A stretch of 64,000 nucleotides of DNA from Vibrio maritimus (GCA_000755425.1 BBMT01000015.1:1-64000); one strand, 5' to 3'; shown: positions 1-10,043, counted from the stretch's first letter. Notes: generated from the letters alone by a model not told the origin. Numbers and translations are program-made.

Positions 1-12
1 AATTTTAGAAAG

Positions 13-39
13 AGCCCGTTTGAAAGAACGGGCTTTTTT
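13..39 (+). terminator. hairpin with T-run between rRNA operon genes
   Basis: An 8-bp stem AGCCCGTT/AACGGGCT with a 6-base loop is followed by six T. It looks like an intrinsic terminator for whatever lies before the window, probably a 5S gene. The tRNA starts only 24 bases after it. Confidence 0.75.
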
Positions 40-62
40 AGTCCCTAAGGACAAACCACGAT

Positions 63-138
<76 letters not shown>

Positions 139-184
139 GTATTTAGAGTCATCTTGCAGAGCAAGGTGCACCCAAGCAAGATTT

Positions 185-303
185 TGTTTGGCGACCATAG
201 CATTGTGGACCCACCTGATTCCATGCCGAACTCAGAAGTGAAACGCAATAGCGCCGATGGTAGTGTGGGGTTTCCCCATGTGAGAGTAGGACATCGCCAA
301 GCT
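185..303 (+). rRNA. rrf: 5S ribosomal RNA
   Basis: The whole molecule is recognisable, with the conserved core GATTCCATGCCGAACTCAG, GAAACGC, TAGCGCCGATGGTAGTGTGG and GTGAGAGTAGG. The ends pair as helix I (GTTTGGCG near 186 with CGCCAAGC near 295-302). The length of about 119 is usual. It follows tRNA-Thr by some 46 bases and is followed at once by a strong terminator, so it is the last gene of the rRNA operon. Confidence 0.95.
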
Positions 304-311
304 TTAATTTC

Positions 312-338
312 ACGCCTCAGCATAAGCTGGGGCGTTTT
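312..338 (+). terminator. rRNA operon terminator
   Basis: ACGCCTCAGC pairs with GCTGGGGCGT (one G-T pair) around the loop ATAA, followed by TTTT. It lies directly behind the 5S gene. Confidence 0.88.
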
Positions 339-413
339 CGTATCCGGCGTTTAATAGATTTGATACTTGTATTAGAAAGGTAGAGTGTGTCTTGCGGATC
401 GCCGCACCGTCCT

Positions 414-490
414 TGTGAGAGTAGGACATCGCCAAGCTTTAATTTCACGCCTCAGCATGAGCTGGGGCGTTTTTGTATCTGTCGTTAGTA
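414..490 (+). repeat. relic of a second 5S 3' end plus its terminator
   Basis: This stretch repeats 279-355 almost base for base: the last ~25 bases of 5S (TGTGAGAGTAGG...CGCCAAGC), the spacer TTTAATTTC and the terminator hairpin (447-474, loop ATGA instead of ATAA). The 5' three quarters of the 5S gene are missing; only a faint CGCCG...CC trace precedes it. It is a remnant left by loss or recombination of a tandem 5S copy, and the hairpin should still act as a backup terminator. The rest of 339-665 holds no gene that I can see; 491-665 should contain the promoter of the next gene. Confidence 0.85.
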
Positions 491-665
491 GATTTTCTAT
501 CTCAACTCGAAAGGCAAAGTATGCTTGCTGATGTTTATATTTCTTTGGCTACCGAAGCACCAGCAGCCCTATTAAGTTCTGAACCTGTCTATTTATTACT
601 ATTTGCATGATTTTGCTACTGATTCAGTTACACTTTAAAGCATGTTTCTGAACTAGTTATCTATT

Positions 666-1223
666 ATGAGCTTACAACTACCATTTATTATCTCGGGTGG
701 GCCAGGTTCTGGGAAAACCACATTACTAGAAGCGCTTGGGGAGCTGGGTTTTCAGATATTTCCTGAGGTTCCTAGGCTGCTCATTGAGCAGCAATCTAGA
801 CTTGATGATGGTGTATTGCCGTGGACGCAACTTGGACGCTTTGCGGAAATGTGTTTTCAGGAAATGGTTATTCAAAGAGACCTTGCTCAACAATCGAAAC
901 AGCTCAGCTTTCTCGACCGGGCTATACCTGACGTATGTGCTTATTTGGGGTTTGGAAATCTTCCAGTTTCAGATGATATCTCTCGTCAGGCTAACAAAGG
1001 ATATCAGCAGACAGTCTTGTTTTGTATGCCTACTCGTGAGACTTATGTACAAGATGAAGTGCGCCCCTATCCATTTGAGGAAGCACTGTCGATTCATCAA
1101 GCGTTGTCTTTGCAGTATCAAAGCCTAGGATTTCAAGTTATTGAGATCCCGTTAATGTCTGTACAACAGCGAGTCGAGTTTGTTGTTGAACTGTGTCAAA
1201 CTCGCTCAGCGATTACTGATTAG
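666..1223 (+). CDS. P-loop NTPase, AAA_28-like family
   Basis: The 185-residue protein starts with a Walker A motif GGPGSGKTT at residues 11-19 and has an aspartate-containing strand FLDRAIPD near 87 that fits a Walker B or nucleotide kinase acid. Small proteins of this AAA_28 kind resemble adenylate or nicotinamide riboside kinases in fold. The substrate is not known, so I give no symbol. It ends 19 bases before yihY and is probably cotranscribed with it. No clear Shine-Dalgarno is seen before the ATG at 666, but an in-frame alternative that keeps the P-loop is lacking. Intact frame, usual length. Confidence 0.82.
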   Translation: MSLQLPFIISGGPGSGKTTLLEALGELGFQIFPEVPRLLIEQQSRLDDGVLPWTQLGRFAEMCFQEMVIQRDLAQQSKQLSFLDRAIPDVCAYLGFGNLPVSDDISRQANKGYQQTVLFCMPTRETYVQDEVRPYPFEEALSIHQALSLQYQSLGFQVIEIPLMSVQQRVEFVVELCQTRSAITD

Positions 1224-1242
1224 CAAGGAGAGCTAAGGAATA

Positions 1243-2178
1243 ATGCACGACAAATTTCCTCGTCAACTCATAGAGCCTGTTTCTAACTTACTGTGCTTTG
1301 TTCGTTATTTGGTTCAACGTATGTCTCATGACCGAGTCAATGTCAACGCCGGCTATCTTACGTATATTACGTTACTCTCTATCGTGCCTATGTTGACAGT
1401 TCTACTGTCAGTGTTGTCCTCATTTTCAATATTTGCCAATGTTGGTGAAGTGCTACAAAATTTTATCATCCAACACTTTGTGCCCGCAGCCGGTGATGCT
1501 GTGTATACGGCACTCACTGAGTTTGTTGCTAATACCGGTCGTATGACCGCAATAGGTAGTGGTTTTTTGTTTGTCGCCGCCTTGATGCTCATCTCCAATA
1601 TCGACAACAATCTCAACTATATCTGGAGAGTCAAAGTAAAGCGACGTCCTGTGTTTTCCTTCTCTATGTACTGGATGATTTTAACGCTCGGCCCGATTTT
1701 GGTAGGCGCCAGTATAGTAGGAACCTCATACGTCACATCATTGAAGATTTTGGAGCATGACCTTCTAAGTGGTGCATTTAGCTTCTTTTTAGGCTGGTTG
1801 CCTGCTTTTCTTGCACTGCTAGCGTTCACTGGACTCTATGTTCTCGTTCCTAATAAGAAAGTCTATTTAAGCCATGCCGTTATCGGCGCTGCAGTGGCGA
1901 CATTATTATTTGAAGTGAGTAAGAAAGGCTTCGCGTACTATATTACTCAGTTTCCTTCTTATCAGCTGATTTATGGGGCGCTGGCGGCTATTCCTATTCT
2001 CTTTCTCTGGATTTACTTGTGCTGGTTTATCGTTTTGATTGGTGCTGAGTTCACCGCGGCTCTGGGAGAGAAAGAACACTGGCGGGTGAGTAGCCCCGTG
2101 ATACAATCGACAGCCGAAAAGAAGCAATTGACCCAAAAGGAACAACCGCGTGATAGCACTGATACAGAGAGTGAGTGA
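1243..2178 (+). CDS. yihY: YihY/BrkB-family inner membrane protein
   Basis: This 311-residue protein has about six hydrophobic segments (roughly 42-66, 100-125, 142-168, 182-203, 210-235, 243-270) and the family signatures SHDRVNVNAGYLTYITLLSI near residue 29 and FKGFAYY-like GFAYYITQFPSYQLIYGALAAIP near 226. The tail after 280 is polar and charged. Members were once called ribonuclease BN or BrkB; the molecular role is unsettled. An AAGGAG-like site (1227-1231) precedes the ATG. The 3' end overlaps dtd by 29 bases, so the two are translated from one message. Confidence 0.93.
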   Translation: MHDKFPRQLIEPVSNLLCFVRYLVQRMSHDRVNVNAGYLTYITLLSIVPMLTVLLSVLSSFSIFANVGEVLQNFIIQHFVPAAGDAVYTALTEFVANTGRMTAIGSGFLFVAALMLISNIDNNLNYIWRVKVKRRPVFSFSMYWMILTLGPILVGASIVGTSYVTSLKILEHDLLSGAFSFFLGWLPAFLALLAFTGLYVLVPNKKVYLSHAVIGAAVATLLFEVSKKGFAYYITQFPSYQLIYGALAAIPILFLWIYLCWFIVLIGAEFTAALGEKEHWRVSSPVIQSTAEKKQLTQKEQPRDSTDTESE

Positions 2179-2584
2179 GTCTGCTGTTAAGGTTGACGGA
2201 AAAACGGTCGGAGAAATCGGTAAAGGTCTGTTGGTCTTGCTAGGTGTTGAAAAGGACGATGATGAAGCCAAAGCAAAGCGCTTGGTTGAGCGCGTCACTA
2301 CCTACCGTGTTTTTGAAGATGAAGCTGGTAAAATGAATTTAAGCGTCAAGGATGTGGGTGGCAGCGTTCTTGTAGTTTCGCAGTTTACGCTGCCGGCTGA
2401 CACCAAGAAAGGGACTCGTGCAGGCTTTTCTAAAGGCGCGCACCCAGCGGATGCTGAGCGACTATATGACTATTTTGCTGACCATTGTCAGCAGGTATTA
2501 CCAACAGAACGTGGCCAATTTGCTGCTGATATGAAAGTATCACTCATCAACGATGGTCCTGTGACGTTCTGGTTGCAGGTATAA
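2150..2584 (+). CDS. dtd: D-aminoacyl-tRNA deacylase
   Basis: The 144-residue protein hydrolyses the ester between D-amino acids (classically D-tyrosine) and tRNA, recycling mischarged tRNA in the cytoplasm. It shows the family start MIALIQRVSESAVKVDG, the SQFTL motif near residue 80 that lines the active site, and the C-terminal NDGPVTF motif near 136 (Gly-cisPro, D-chiral proofreading). The start is GTG at 2150 with AAGGA at 2137-2141, inside the end of yihY; this coupling is common in gamma-proteobacteria. Length matches the family. Confidence 0.96.
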   Translation: MIALIQRVSESAVKVDGKTVGEIGKGLLVLLGVEKDDDEAKAKRLVERVTTYRVFEDEAGKMNLSVKDVGGSVLVVSQFTLPADTKKGTRAGFSKGAHPADAERLYDYFADHCQQVLPTERGQFAADMKVSLINDGPVTFWLQV

Positions 2585-2621
2585 ACGAGTAACGCGCTAA
2601 GTTACATGCGAAAGGATATCT

Positions 2622-3542
2622 ATGTTTAAACTCATTACTCCTAAGACAGAAAATCAGCTCAGCAAGTACTACCATTTCCGATGGCAGATGTTACGTGAGC
2701 CGTGGCGACTGCCGGTAGGATCAGAGCGTGATGAGTATGACGAAATGAGTCATCACCGCATGATTGTTGATGGTCGCGGAAGACCCATGGCAATTGGACG
2801 TTTGTATATCACGCCTGACAATGAAGGCCAAATCCGCTACATGGCGGTGAAGAGCAGTCGTCGTGATAAAGGTATGGGGTCATTAGTGCTGGTTGCACTC
2901 GAGTCTTTTGCTCGTCAAGAAGGCGTTAAGCGCCTGGTATGTAATGCACGAGAAGACGCCATCTCTTTCTATGAGAAGAATGGCTTCAGCAGCCAGGGCG
3001 AGCTTAATGACCAAAAAGGGCCGGTGCGTCACCAACAAATGGTGAAACCACTCGATCCTTTAGCCAAAGTACTTCGCAGGCCAGAATGGTGTGCAGAGCT
3101 ACAAGAGCGCTGGGAGCAGCAGATACCTATTAGCGACAAGATGGGTATTAAGATCAATCAATATACTGGTTATCGCTTTGAGTGCAGTGCGCAGCTGAAC
3201 CCTAACCTCAATCCACACAATACGATGTTTGCTGGCTCAGCGTTTACGCTGGCGACGTTAACTGGGTGGGGTATGACGTGGCTATTGATGCGCGAGCGCG
3301 GTTTAGTGGCGGATATTGTACTTGCAGATAGCCGAATTCGCTATCGACATCCTGTGGAGTCTAGCCCTGTCTCTATCACATCATTGGATGGCATTAGTGG
3401 AGATTTGGACAGACTCGCCGCAGGTAAGAAAGCACGAATCGTGATCAACGTGACCATCTATAGCGGTGACACTCCAGCAGTTGAGTTTGTCGGCACTTAC
3501 ATGCTGCTGCCAAATTATCACGACAAACTACTGTCGAGTTAA
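2622..3542 (+). CDS. yiiD: YiiD-type GNAT acetyltransferase / hot-dog domain protein
   Basis: The 306-residue protein has an N-terminal GNAT fold (about 1-150) with the acetyl-CoA loop RRDKGMGSLVL near 87 and the strand FYEKNGF near 119, followed by a YiiD C-terminal thioesterase-like hot-dog domain (about 160-300) with NPHNTMFAGSAFTLATLTGWG. The E. coli homologue has been linked to initiation of fatty acid synthesis; here that is only carried over by family. AAAGGA (2611-2616) precedes the ATG. It closes the 666-3542 gene run and faces a convergent AsmA gene across a hairpin. Confidence 0.9.
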   Translation: MFKLITPKTENQLSKYYHFRWQMLREPWRLPVGSERDEYDEMSHHRMIVDGRGRPMAIGRLYITPDNEGQIRYMAVKSSRRDKGMGSLVLVALESFARQEGVKRLVCNAREDAISFYEKNGFSSQGELNDQKGPVRHQQMVKPLDPLAKVLRRPEWCAELQERWEQQIPISDKMGIKINQYTGYRFECSAQLNPNLNPHNTMFAGSAFTLATLTGWGMTWLLMRERGLVADIVLADSRIRYRHPVESSPVSITSLDGISGDLDRLAAGKKARIVINVTIYSGDTPAVEFVGTYMLLPNYHDKLLSS

Positions 3543-3546
3543 CAGA

Positions 3547-3578
3547 CTAGCCTCACCTTATGGTGGGGGCTACTTTTT
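3547..3578. terminator. terminator of the yiiD transcript
   Basis: TAGCC and CACC pair with GGTG and GGCTA around a short loop, with TTTTT on the + side. It sits between convergent genes and overlaps the last codon of the AsmA gene by a base or two. Confidence 0.7.
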
Positions 3579-5469
3579 ATTGGCAGCTCTCTATTGGAGT
3601 TTCGGTGATCTCGCCAGTGAGCATGTGTAGTTTATAATTGCTCTCACAGGGCTCGGTTAGCTCTATGTTGAGGGCTTCAAGGGGCTGCGAGCTCAAATCA
3701 ATACTCTGCTTCGTTTCACCGTTAAGATGTTCGCTAACAATCTTAAATGGCATCAGCTCAACTCTCCCTCGATCTGCGGTTAATTTCAGCGGGGTAATAT
3801 CGACTGAAAACGGCGCCTGAGCGTGTTCTGTTATGGCTTCTGTGTTATGGAAACTCGCGCTAAGCGCTCCAGATACTGTTTGAGAGAAAGCATGTTTATC
3901 AGCAATCAAAGCGTTCATTTCTAACTCGATATCAGCTGCACCGGTGAATCCTAGCGCAGAAGGGCTACTTAGGTATTGGGTAAGCTGCACTGGTAGTGAG
4001 AAAGCGTTGGCACTGACTCTAAGTGGTTGGCTTGGCGCAGCAAAGTCTAGTTCAGCATTTGCCGTCAGGTAACCTTGGTCAAATGGGACAAATAATCGAT
4101 TCAGCTGCCACTTACCTTGCTTGCTCTCGGTTTCAATAATGATTTGATTGGCGAGAACTTTATCGATACTCGCACTATTCGCAGATGCGGTTGCTTTTCC
4201 TTGCCACAACCCCCACTGATAGTTCTTTTTAAGGACGAGGTCATTCGCTTCCATATTGAATCCAGTGATTTGCCAAAATGGTTTGCTGGCTAGTTGAATC
4301 CACTGAGAGCGATTAAAGGTCGCATTATCAATCGTGATCGTCTTGATATCGTCGGCGTTGATATCATCAAAAAGAGTTAGTAAAGAGGCATCTCCAGACT
4401 CTTGGATAAACTTGATGCCGTCAATATTAACCTTGTCTAGCTTAACCGTGTTTGGAGTCAGTACACCGGAGACTTGCACACGGCCTTGCTCTAGCTGCGT
4501 ATCCAGATCGGCTATCTGGATCTGATCTTTACTGGCATAGAGTTCTATCGTCGGCTCGATAAACTCAAACCCTTGCCAGACAATCTGATCTGCATCGATA
4601 GAGAGATAAGCTTGCTGTTGGGACCATAGCGGCCTATCGAGCTCAACACCCTCAATAGAGGCACTAATGTTGGTGATCTTACTGCCGTTATAATTTAGCG
4701 ATGAGTTAAGGATATCGAGGCTGTTGATGTGATTAACGTACTTCTGAAATAAAGAAAACCATGGGTCATTAAGATGAGTATGCTCTAGGGTTAAGCGATT
4801 GATAGTGGTGTTAACCAATGACCATCCGCGTTCGAGTTTTTGCGCTTGTGTTGAGATATTTGCGCCGTTCCAAGTGAAGGAAACGCCGTACAGCTTGCTG
4901 CTATCTTCCGCAAACAGGCCATCAAGCAATACATCGTGCAGCGCCGAGCCGTGGTAATTGAGTTGAGAAGCTTGGAGTTGGATTTCGCCTTGAGATGACA
5001 TAAGTGAATCACCAGCGACAAGCCCTTTTACTTGCAGGCGCAGATCGTTGATGATCAGTTCATTGTCACTGTAATCCACATGATCAATAGCTAGGTTTTG
5101 GATCTGCCAGCGTTGAATTAGCCCTAAAGGTAATGGCTCTTTACCATTTAGGATCGTGCCATCAATCAGTAATTCTTGAACAGTGAGCGGTTGTTGAGTT
5201 GATAAATGACCTGCCAACCAAACAGAGAGCGCTGCGACTTCAATTGGCGGCTGCTCCGCAATTTCAAATCGAGCGTTTTCAAACGTGATCTGATTGGGAT
5301 AGTGGTAGTGAAAAGCTTCACTAGTGACACGGATATCAAGCACTTTCTCCAGCGCGTAGCTCACCATTGGTTTTGCGTATTGAGTATGCAATACGCCAAA
5401 TACTAACAAAATGGAAAGCAAACCCAGCGCCATGAGGGCTACGAATAGTGCAACAATCTTTCTTACCAC
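3577..5469 (-). CDS. AsmA-family envelope protein
   Basis: The 630-residue protein has one N-terminal membrane segment (about residues 5-27) and then a long, beta-rich periplasmic domain with the alternating hydrophobic pattern of AsmA/TamB-like bridge proteins, e.g. RVTSEAFHYHYPNQITFENARFEI near 48 and the C-terminal VELMPFKI...INGE-like block near 568-585. Such proteins are anchored in the inner membrane and are linked to lipid traffic to the outer membrane. The start used is GTG at 5469; the ribosome site is weak, so the true start could be a few codons away. It is intact, and its upstream region is shared with the pckA terminator. Confidence 0.82.
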   Translation of the reverse strand: MVRKIVALFVALMALGLLSILLVFGVLHTQYAKPMVSYALEKVLDIRVTSEAFHYHYPNQITFENARFEIAEQPPIEVAALSVWLAGHLSTQQPLTVQELLIDGTILNGKEPLPLGLIQRWQIQNLAIDHVDYSDNELIINDLRLQVKGLVAGDSLMSSQGEIQLQASQLNYHGSALHDVLLDGLFAEDSSKLYGVSFTWNGANISTQAQKLERGWSLVNTTINRLTLEHTHLNDPWFSLFQKYVNHINSLDILNSSLNYNGSKITNISASIEGVELDRPLWSQQQAYLSIDADQIVWQGFEFIEPTIELYASKDQIQIADLDTQLEQGRVQVSGVLTPNTVKLDKVNIDGIKFIQESGDASLLTLFDDINADDIKTITIDNATFNRSQWIQLASKPFWQITGFNMEANDLVLKKNYQWGLWQGKATASANSASIDKVLANQIIIETESKQGKWQLNRLFVPFDQGYLTANAELDFAAPSQPLRVSANAFSLPVQLTQYLSSPSALGFTGAADIELEMNALIADKHAFSQTVSGALSASFHNTEAITEHAQAPFSVDITPLKLTADRGRVELMPFKIVSEHLNGETKQSIDLSSQPLEALNIELTEPCESNYKLHMLTGEITETPIESCQ

Positions 5470-5520
5470 AATGACAAAGCCTAATCGTTCAACATAAACA
5501 GTAATTTAGCGTGTATAGAT

Positions 5521-5547
5521 GAAAAAAGCCCCTCTAAATGAGGGGCT
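5521..5547 (-). terminator. pckA terminator
   Basis: Read on the minus strand, AGCCCCTC and GAGGGGCT pair around ATTTA and are followed by TTTTTT. It is 33 bases behind the pckA stop. Confidence 0.9.
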
Positions 5548-5579
5548 GAGTTTAAAAAGTTGGATTTCTATCTAACTTA

Positions 5580-7206
5580 TTAGTCTAGCTGTGGGCCTGC
5601 TGCAACGAGTGATTGGCCTTCCGCGTTATCAGTGTACTTGTCGAAGTTCGCGATGAAACGCTTAGCAAGATCTTCCGCTTTGCTTTCCCACTGCAGAGGG
5701 TCAACATAGGTTTCACGAGGATCTAAGATTGATGGATCCACACCTGGAAGTGAAGTTGGTACTTCTAGGTTGAACACAGGAATATTCGTGGTTTCCGCAT
5801 TTTCGATAGAGCCATCAAGGATCGCATCGATAATGCCGCGAGTATCTTGGATAGAGATACGTTTACCTGTGCCATTCCAACCAGTGTTAACTAAGTAGGC
5901 TTCAGCGCCAGCAGCTTCCATACGCTTAACCAGTACTTCTGCGTACTTAGTTGGGTGTAGCGTTAGGAACGCGGCACCGAAACATGCAGAGAAGGTTGGC
6001 GTTGGTTCTGTGATACCACGCTCAGTACCTGCTAACTTCGCTGTAAAGCTGATAGGAAGTGGTACTTAGTTTGCTCTGGCGTCAGTTTAGATACTGGTGG
6101 TAGAACACCGAACGCATCAGCAGATAGGAAGATCACTTTATTCGCGTGACCACCTTTCGACACTGGCTTCACAATGTTGTCAATGTGGTGAAGTGGGTAC
6201 GAAACACGAGTGTTTTCTGTTTTTGAACCATCATCAAAGTCGATAGAGCCGTCATTGCGAACAGTTACGTTCTCTAGTAGCGCATCTCTGCGGATCGCAT
6301 TGTAGATGTCTGGCTCCGCTTCTTTGGATAGGTTGATAGTCTTCGCGTAGCAGCCACCTTCGTAGTTGAAGATACCGTCATCATCCCACCCGTGCTCATC
6401 GTCACCGATTAGCGCACGCTTAGGATCGGTTGATAGCGTGGTTTTACCTGTACCAGACAGACCGAAGAAGACCGCAACATCACCGTCTTCACCCATGTTT
6501 GCAGAACAGTGCATAGAGGCGATATCACGAAGTGGTAAGAAGTAGTTCATCATTGCGAACATACCTTTTTTCATTTCGCCGCCGTACCAAGTACCGCCGA
6601 TAAGCTGCATTCTTTCAGTTAGGTTGAATACAGTGAAGTTTTCAGAGTTAAGGCCGTGCTCTTTCCATTTTTGGTTGGTGCACTTAGCGCCATTCATAAC
6701 AACGAAATCAGGCTCGAAAGTAGCGAGCTCTTCTTCTGTTGGACGAATGAACATGTTTTTAACGAAGTGCGCTTGCCACGCTACTTCAGTGATAATACGA
6801 ATGCATAGGCGAGTATCCGGTTGGTACCGCAGAATCCGTCGATCACAAATAAACGTTTATTGGATAGTTGACCAGTAACTAGAGTTTTAAGGTCATTCCA
6901 TGCCTCTTGGGACATAGGTTTGTTGTCATTTTTAACTTTATCGTTAGTCCACCACATATTTTCTTCGGTTGTGGCGTCTTTAACGATAAATTTGTCTTTT
7001 GGAGAGCGTCCAGTAAAGATTCCCGTATCTACAGCAACGGCGCCAAGCTCAGTAACTACGCCTTTCTCGTAGCCTTCTAGACCTTCGCGAGTTTCCTCTT
7101 CAAATAACTGTTCGTAGCTTGGGTTGCGAACGATGTCAGTTACGCCGGTGATTCCGTACTTGGTTAGATCGATTTGTGCAGCCTTGTTAATGTCCATAAC
7201 GGTCAT
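5580..7206 (-). CDS. pckA: phosphoenolpyruvate carboxykinase (ATP), frame broken twice
   Basis: The enzyme turns oxaloacetate and ATP into PEP, CO2 and ADP, the first step of gluconeogenesis. Three consecutive frames hold the N-terminal part (to CGTN), the middle with MFIRPTEEELATFEPDFVVMNGAKC, the P-loop GLSGTGKTTLSTDP near residue 250, and the C-terminal part with VNTGWNGTGKRISI. Two single-base losses join them: CCC to CC near 6819 (GTNPDTRL lost) and GG to G near 6050 (FLSGFTAKL lost). With both restored it is 542 residues, the usual size. All catalytic motifs are present, so I take the breaks as sequencing errors. Upstream 7207-7501 should hold the promoter. Confidence 0.95.
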
Positions 7207-7501
7207 AGGTGCTCCTTATTGGATTTTTGTAGGGATTTTAAAATTGTAGTAATAATTGTTTAGTTGTTATTTTGTTTTTTATTTTGAACTCCATGCTAGC
7301 AACGGATATCCGAGAAAACAGGGAGGTAGCTCAAAAATTACTCATCAGTTATTGATGGTTTTAAGTGTTTTGTCACATATTGAATTTAGGTGATTTCTCC
7401 TTAAAGCAAACCTTTGCGCTAGATCAAATGTAACACATTAAAACCACCTCTAGTTAGATGTTCCATTCATGTTTTTTGCAACTTTGTTAAAAAAAACGAA
7501 C
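7207..7501. other. AT-rich upstream region of pckA
   Basis: There is no gene here. An AGGAGC ribosome site is just before the pckA start (7208-7213 on the minus strand). I see isolated TCACA half-sites but no convincing full CRP site. Confidence 0.5.
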
Positions 7502-7535
7502 AAAAAAAGCCAGTTCGTTAACGAACTGGCTTTTT
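7502..7535. terminator. bidirectional terminator behind hslO
   Basis: A perfect palindrome AAAGCCAGTTCG-TTAA-CGAACTGGCTTT with A and T runs on both sides. It ends the hslR-hslO transcript and insulates pckA's promoter region. Confidence 0.92.
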
Positions 7536-7555
7536 AGGCTGAAAGTGTTCAGATT

Positions 7556-8436
7556 TTAGTGAACGGTGTTATCGCCCGAAGGTGACTGTGCGTCCGCAAA
7601 AATCGCTTTGATTTCTGGCTCATCAAAGGCGTAAGTCGTACCACAGTAATCGCAATGAAGCGCGACTTCGCCATCTTGCGCTAGGATATCCATGATCTCT
7701 TCTTGTGCCACTGTTGAAATCGCACCTGCGCTACGTTCGCGTGAGCAGCCGCAGAAAACTCAACTTGTTTTGGCTCGAACACTTGTACTTTATCTTGGTT
7801 GTACAAACGATAAAGCAGCGTGTTTGCCTCTAGGCCAAACAATTCTTCGTCTTTTACTGTATTAGTCAGTTGTTCTAGGTGTTCAAAGTCTTCTGCTGAA
7901 CCTGTGCCATCAGGCATCACCTGTAGCATCATACCTGCTGCATGTGGTTTACCCTCAAATTCACCTGAGCGGATCCACAAACGTGTTTTTAGCTGTTCAG
8001 AGCGTTCGAAGTAACCTTCAAGAACTTCAGCAAGAGTGTCACCCTCTAGGCCAACGACACCTTGGTAGCGTTCGCCCTTATCAGGAGTAATGGTGATAAC
8101 CAGGTAGCCTTTACCCATCATGTCATGGATGTTGGCATCATCGGCAATGTCACCTTCCCAACGCGCTACACCACGAAGCTTCTGGTTGTGGTCACCGTTG
8201 ATTACAGCAAGTGATACTGGGCCGTCCCCTTGAAGCTGCATAGTAATCGAGCCTTCAAACTTAAGTGTCGCAGTCAAAAGGCTGGTGGATACAAGCAAGT
8301 CACCTAGTAGCTTTTGTAGCGGAGCCGGGTAGTCCTTGCTCGATAGGATTTCTTGATAAGCTGTATCTAGTTGCACGAGTTCGCCGCGCACAGACAGTTC
8401 TTCAAAAAGGTAGCGGTTAAGTATGTTGTTAGCCAT
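7556..8436 (-). CDS. hslO: redox-regulated chaperone Hsp33, frame broken once
   Basis: Hsp33 is a cytoplasmic holdase switched on by oxidation of four zinc-bound cysteines. The N-terminal 225 residues are intact (LFEELSVRGELVQLDTAY, MQLQGDGPVSLAV, FHRS-like MLQVMP). Near 7752 one T is missing (TCTTGC read as TCTGC), which throws the first CxC pair out of frame. Restoring it gives CGCSRERS, later CDYCGTTY and a stop at 7556-7558, 293 residues in all, the normal size with all four cysteines. It follows hslR by 15 bases as in other gamma-proteobacteria. Confidence 0.94.
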
Positions 8437-8451
8437 TGAGGAAGCTCCAGC

Positions 8452-8844
8452 TTATTGGTGTTTAAATTTAATGATGTCGCGACGCTGTTTCTTGTCAGGT
8501 CGACGCTCTGGACTTGGGTTATGTGCGTGCAGTTTTCTTTTCAACGCGTTGTCTTCTCGCTTGGCGATACTCTCTGAAGTCTCGCTGTAGAGAGTCTGGG
8601 CTTCCGGTGCACCTCGACGTTGATCGGAGATTCGCTCAATGACCACGGTTTTTTCTTCATTACCTTGGCGCAGGGCGATCACTGCTCCCAATTCCACTAT
8701 TTTACTCGGCTTCGAGCGCTGTCCATTGTAGTGGACTTTGCCGCCGTCGACCATATTTCGTGCGATACTTCTGGTTTTATAGAAGCGAGCAGCCCATAAC
8801 CATTTGTCCAAACGAACGGAATTATTCTCGGAACTCATTGTCAA
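8452..8844 (-). CDS. hslR: ribosome-associated heat shock protein Hsp15
   Basis: The 130-residue protein has an S4 RNA-binding domain at residues 9-70 (VRLDKWLWAARFYKTRSIARNMVDGGKV) and a basic tail. Hsp15 binds free 50S subunits that carry stalled nascent chains. An alternative start, MSSENN at 8838, is equally possible. It is the first gene of hslR-hslO and diverges from gspC; 8845-9086 must hold both promoters, none of which I could place firmly. Confidence 0.95.
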   Translation of the reverse strand: MTMSSENNSVRLDKWLWAARFYKTRSIARNMVDGGKVHYNGQRSKPSKIVELGAVIALRQGNEEKTVVIERISDQRRGAPEAQTLYSETSESIAKREDNALKRKLHAHNPSPERRPDKKQRRDIIKFKHQ

Positions 8845-9086
8845 TCCTACTTTCTAAGTCAGTATTGGTGAGCCAAACTGAACTAGTGATAGATTTATCT
8901 TGCTATTGGTGTACTAAATGGTGCTTATGTCTAAAAAATTCAACCCCGGACTTGCAATAGCATTACTGTCACAGCAGATATGCTATAGTCTGTCGGTTAG
9001 CAAAGAGCAAAAAGTTGCTTATATCTTCGAGATTTATAACATAGTGAAATATCGGAAAGTTCATTATCTAGCAGGAAGTTAAAAGG

Positions 9087-10012
9087 GTGAAAGGAATATC
9101 TATATCGGCGAATGGCATTACCGCTGCCTCTTTGACTTCATTTTTACGACGTTGTACGCAGTACCAGCCTCAAATTAGTCTTATCGTCACCTTAGTGTTA
9201 CTCGTTATCTCCTGCTGGATCGCGGGGGCCTTGTTGTGGCAGCTGTTTCCACAGTCGCACTCGGTAACACGTTGGGTTGCACCAACGGCCGTAAATACCA
9301 CAAACAATGTGCAAACGGCTAAGCTGCAATCGTCAGATATCAATAAGGCCAATATCTTTGGCCGTTACAGCAAAGAGCAAAAAGTGGTGCAAGCACCAGT
9401 AGTGACTGATGCACCGAAGACTCGTCTTAATGTGGTGCTCGTTGGCTCTGTAGTAAGCTCAAACCCAGAGCGCAGCCTAGCGGTTGTTGCTCATCGAGGT
9501 AAGCAAGGCACTTATGGTATCGGTGAGCAGATCGATGGCACCCGTGCGACTGTGAATGCGGTTCTTATCGATCGGATTATCATTTCTAACTCTGGTCGTG
9601 ATGAAACCGTGATGCTTGAGGGCCTAGAGTATAAAAAGCTGGAGTTGAATCAGCGACCAAGAGCCGCCGCTTCTAATGTCGCTGGCAACAATCCCATTGA
9701 TTCTGAAGAGAAGTTAGCGGCGATCCGTCGCACCATTACCCAAGACCCACAGCAGATATTCCAATACGTCAGGCTTTCTCAAGTAAAGCGTGATGGCAAG
9801 GTAGCAGGTTATCGAGTAAGTCCAGGGCGTGACCCTGAGCTGTTCAATTCGGTTGGTTTACAAAATGGCGATATCGCATCGCACTCAATGGTGCTGACCT
9901 AACTGACCCTGCTGCGATGGGGCAGATTTATCAAACCATCACCGACCTAACCGAGTTAAACCTCACCGTTGAACGCGATGGACAGCAACATGACATCTTC
10001 ATTCAGTTTTAG
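9087..10012 (+). CDS. gspC: type II secretion inner membrane protein GspC, frame broken once
   Basis: GspC links the inner membrane platform to the GspD secretin. There is one membrane segment (about residues 29-52), an HR domain with VVTDAPKTRLNVVLVGSVVSS near 106-125 and GRDETVMLEGLEY, and a C-terminal PDZ-like domain starting near IFQYVRLSQVKRDGKVAGYRVSPGRD. Near 9878 an A is missing (GCAATC read as GCATC); with it restored the PDZ part ends ...TVERDGQQHDIFIQF with a stop at 10010-10012, 308 residues. The start is GTG with AGGAAG at 9073-9078. First gene of gspC-N. Confidence 0.94.
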
Positions 10013-10043
10013 TCATGTCGACCGTATTACAAGGGAGCAATAA

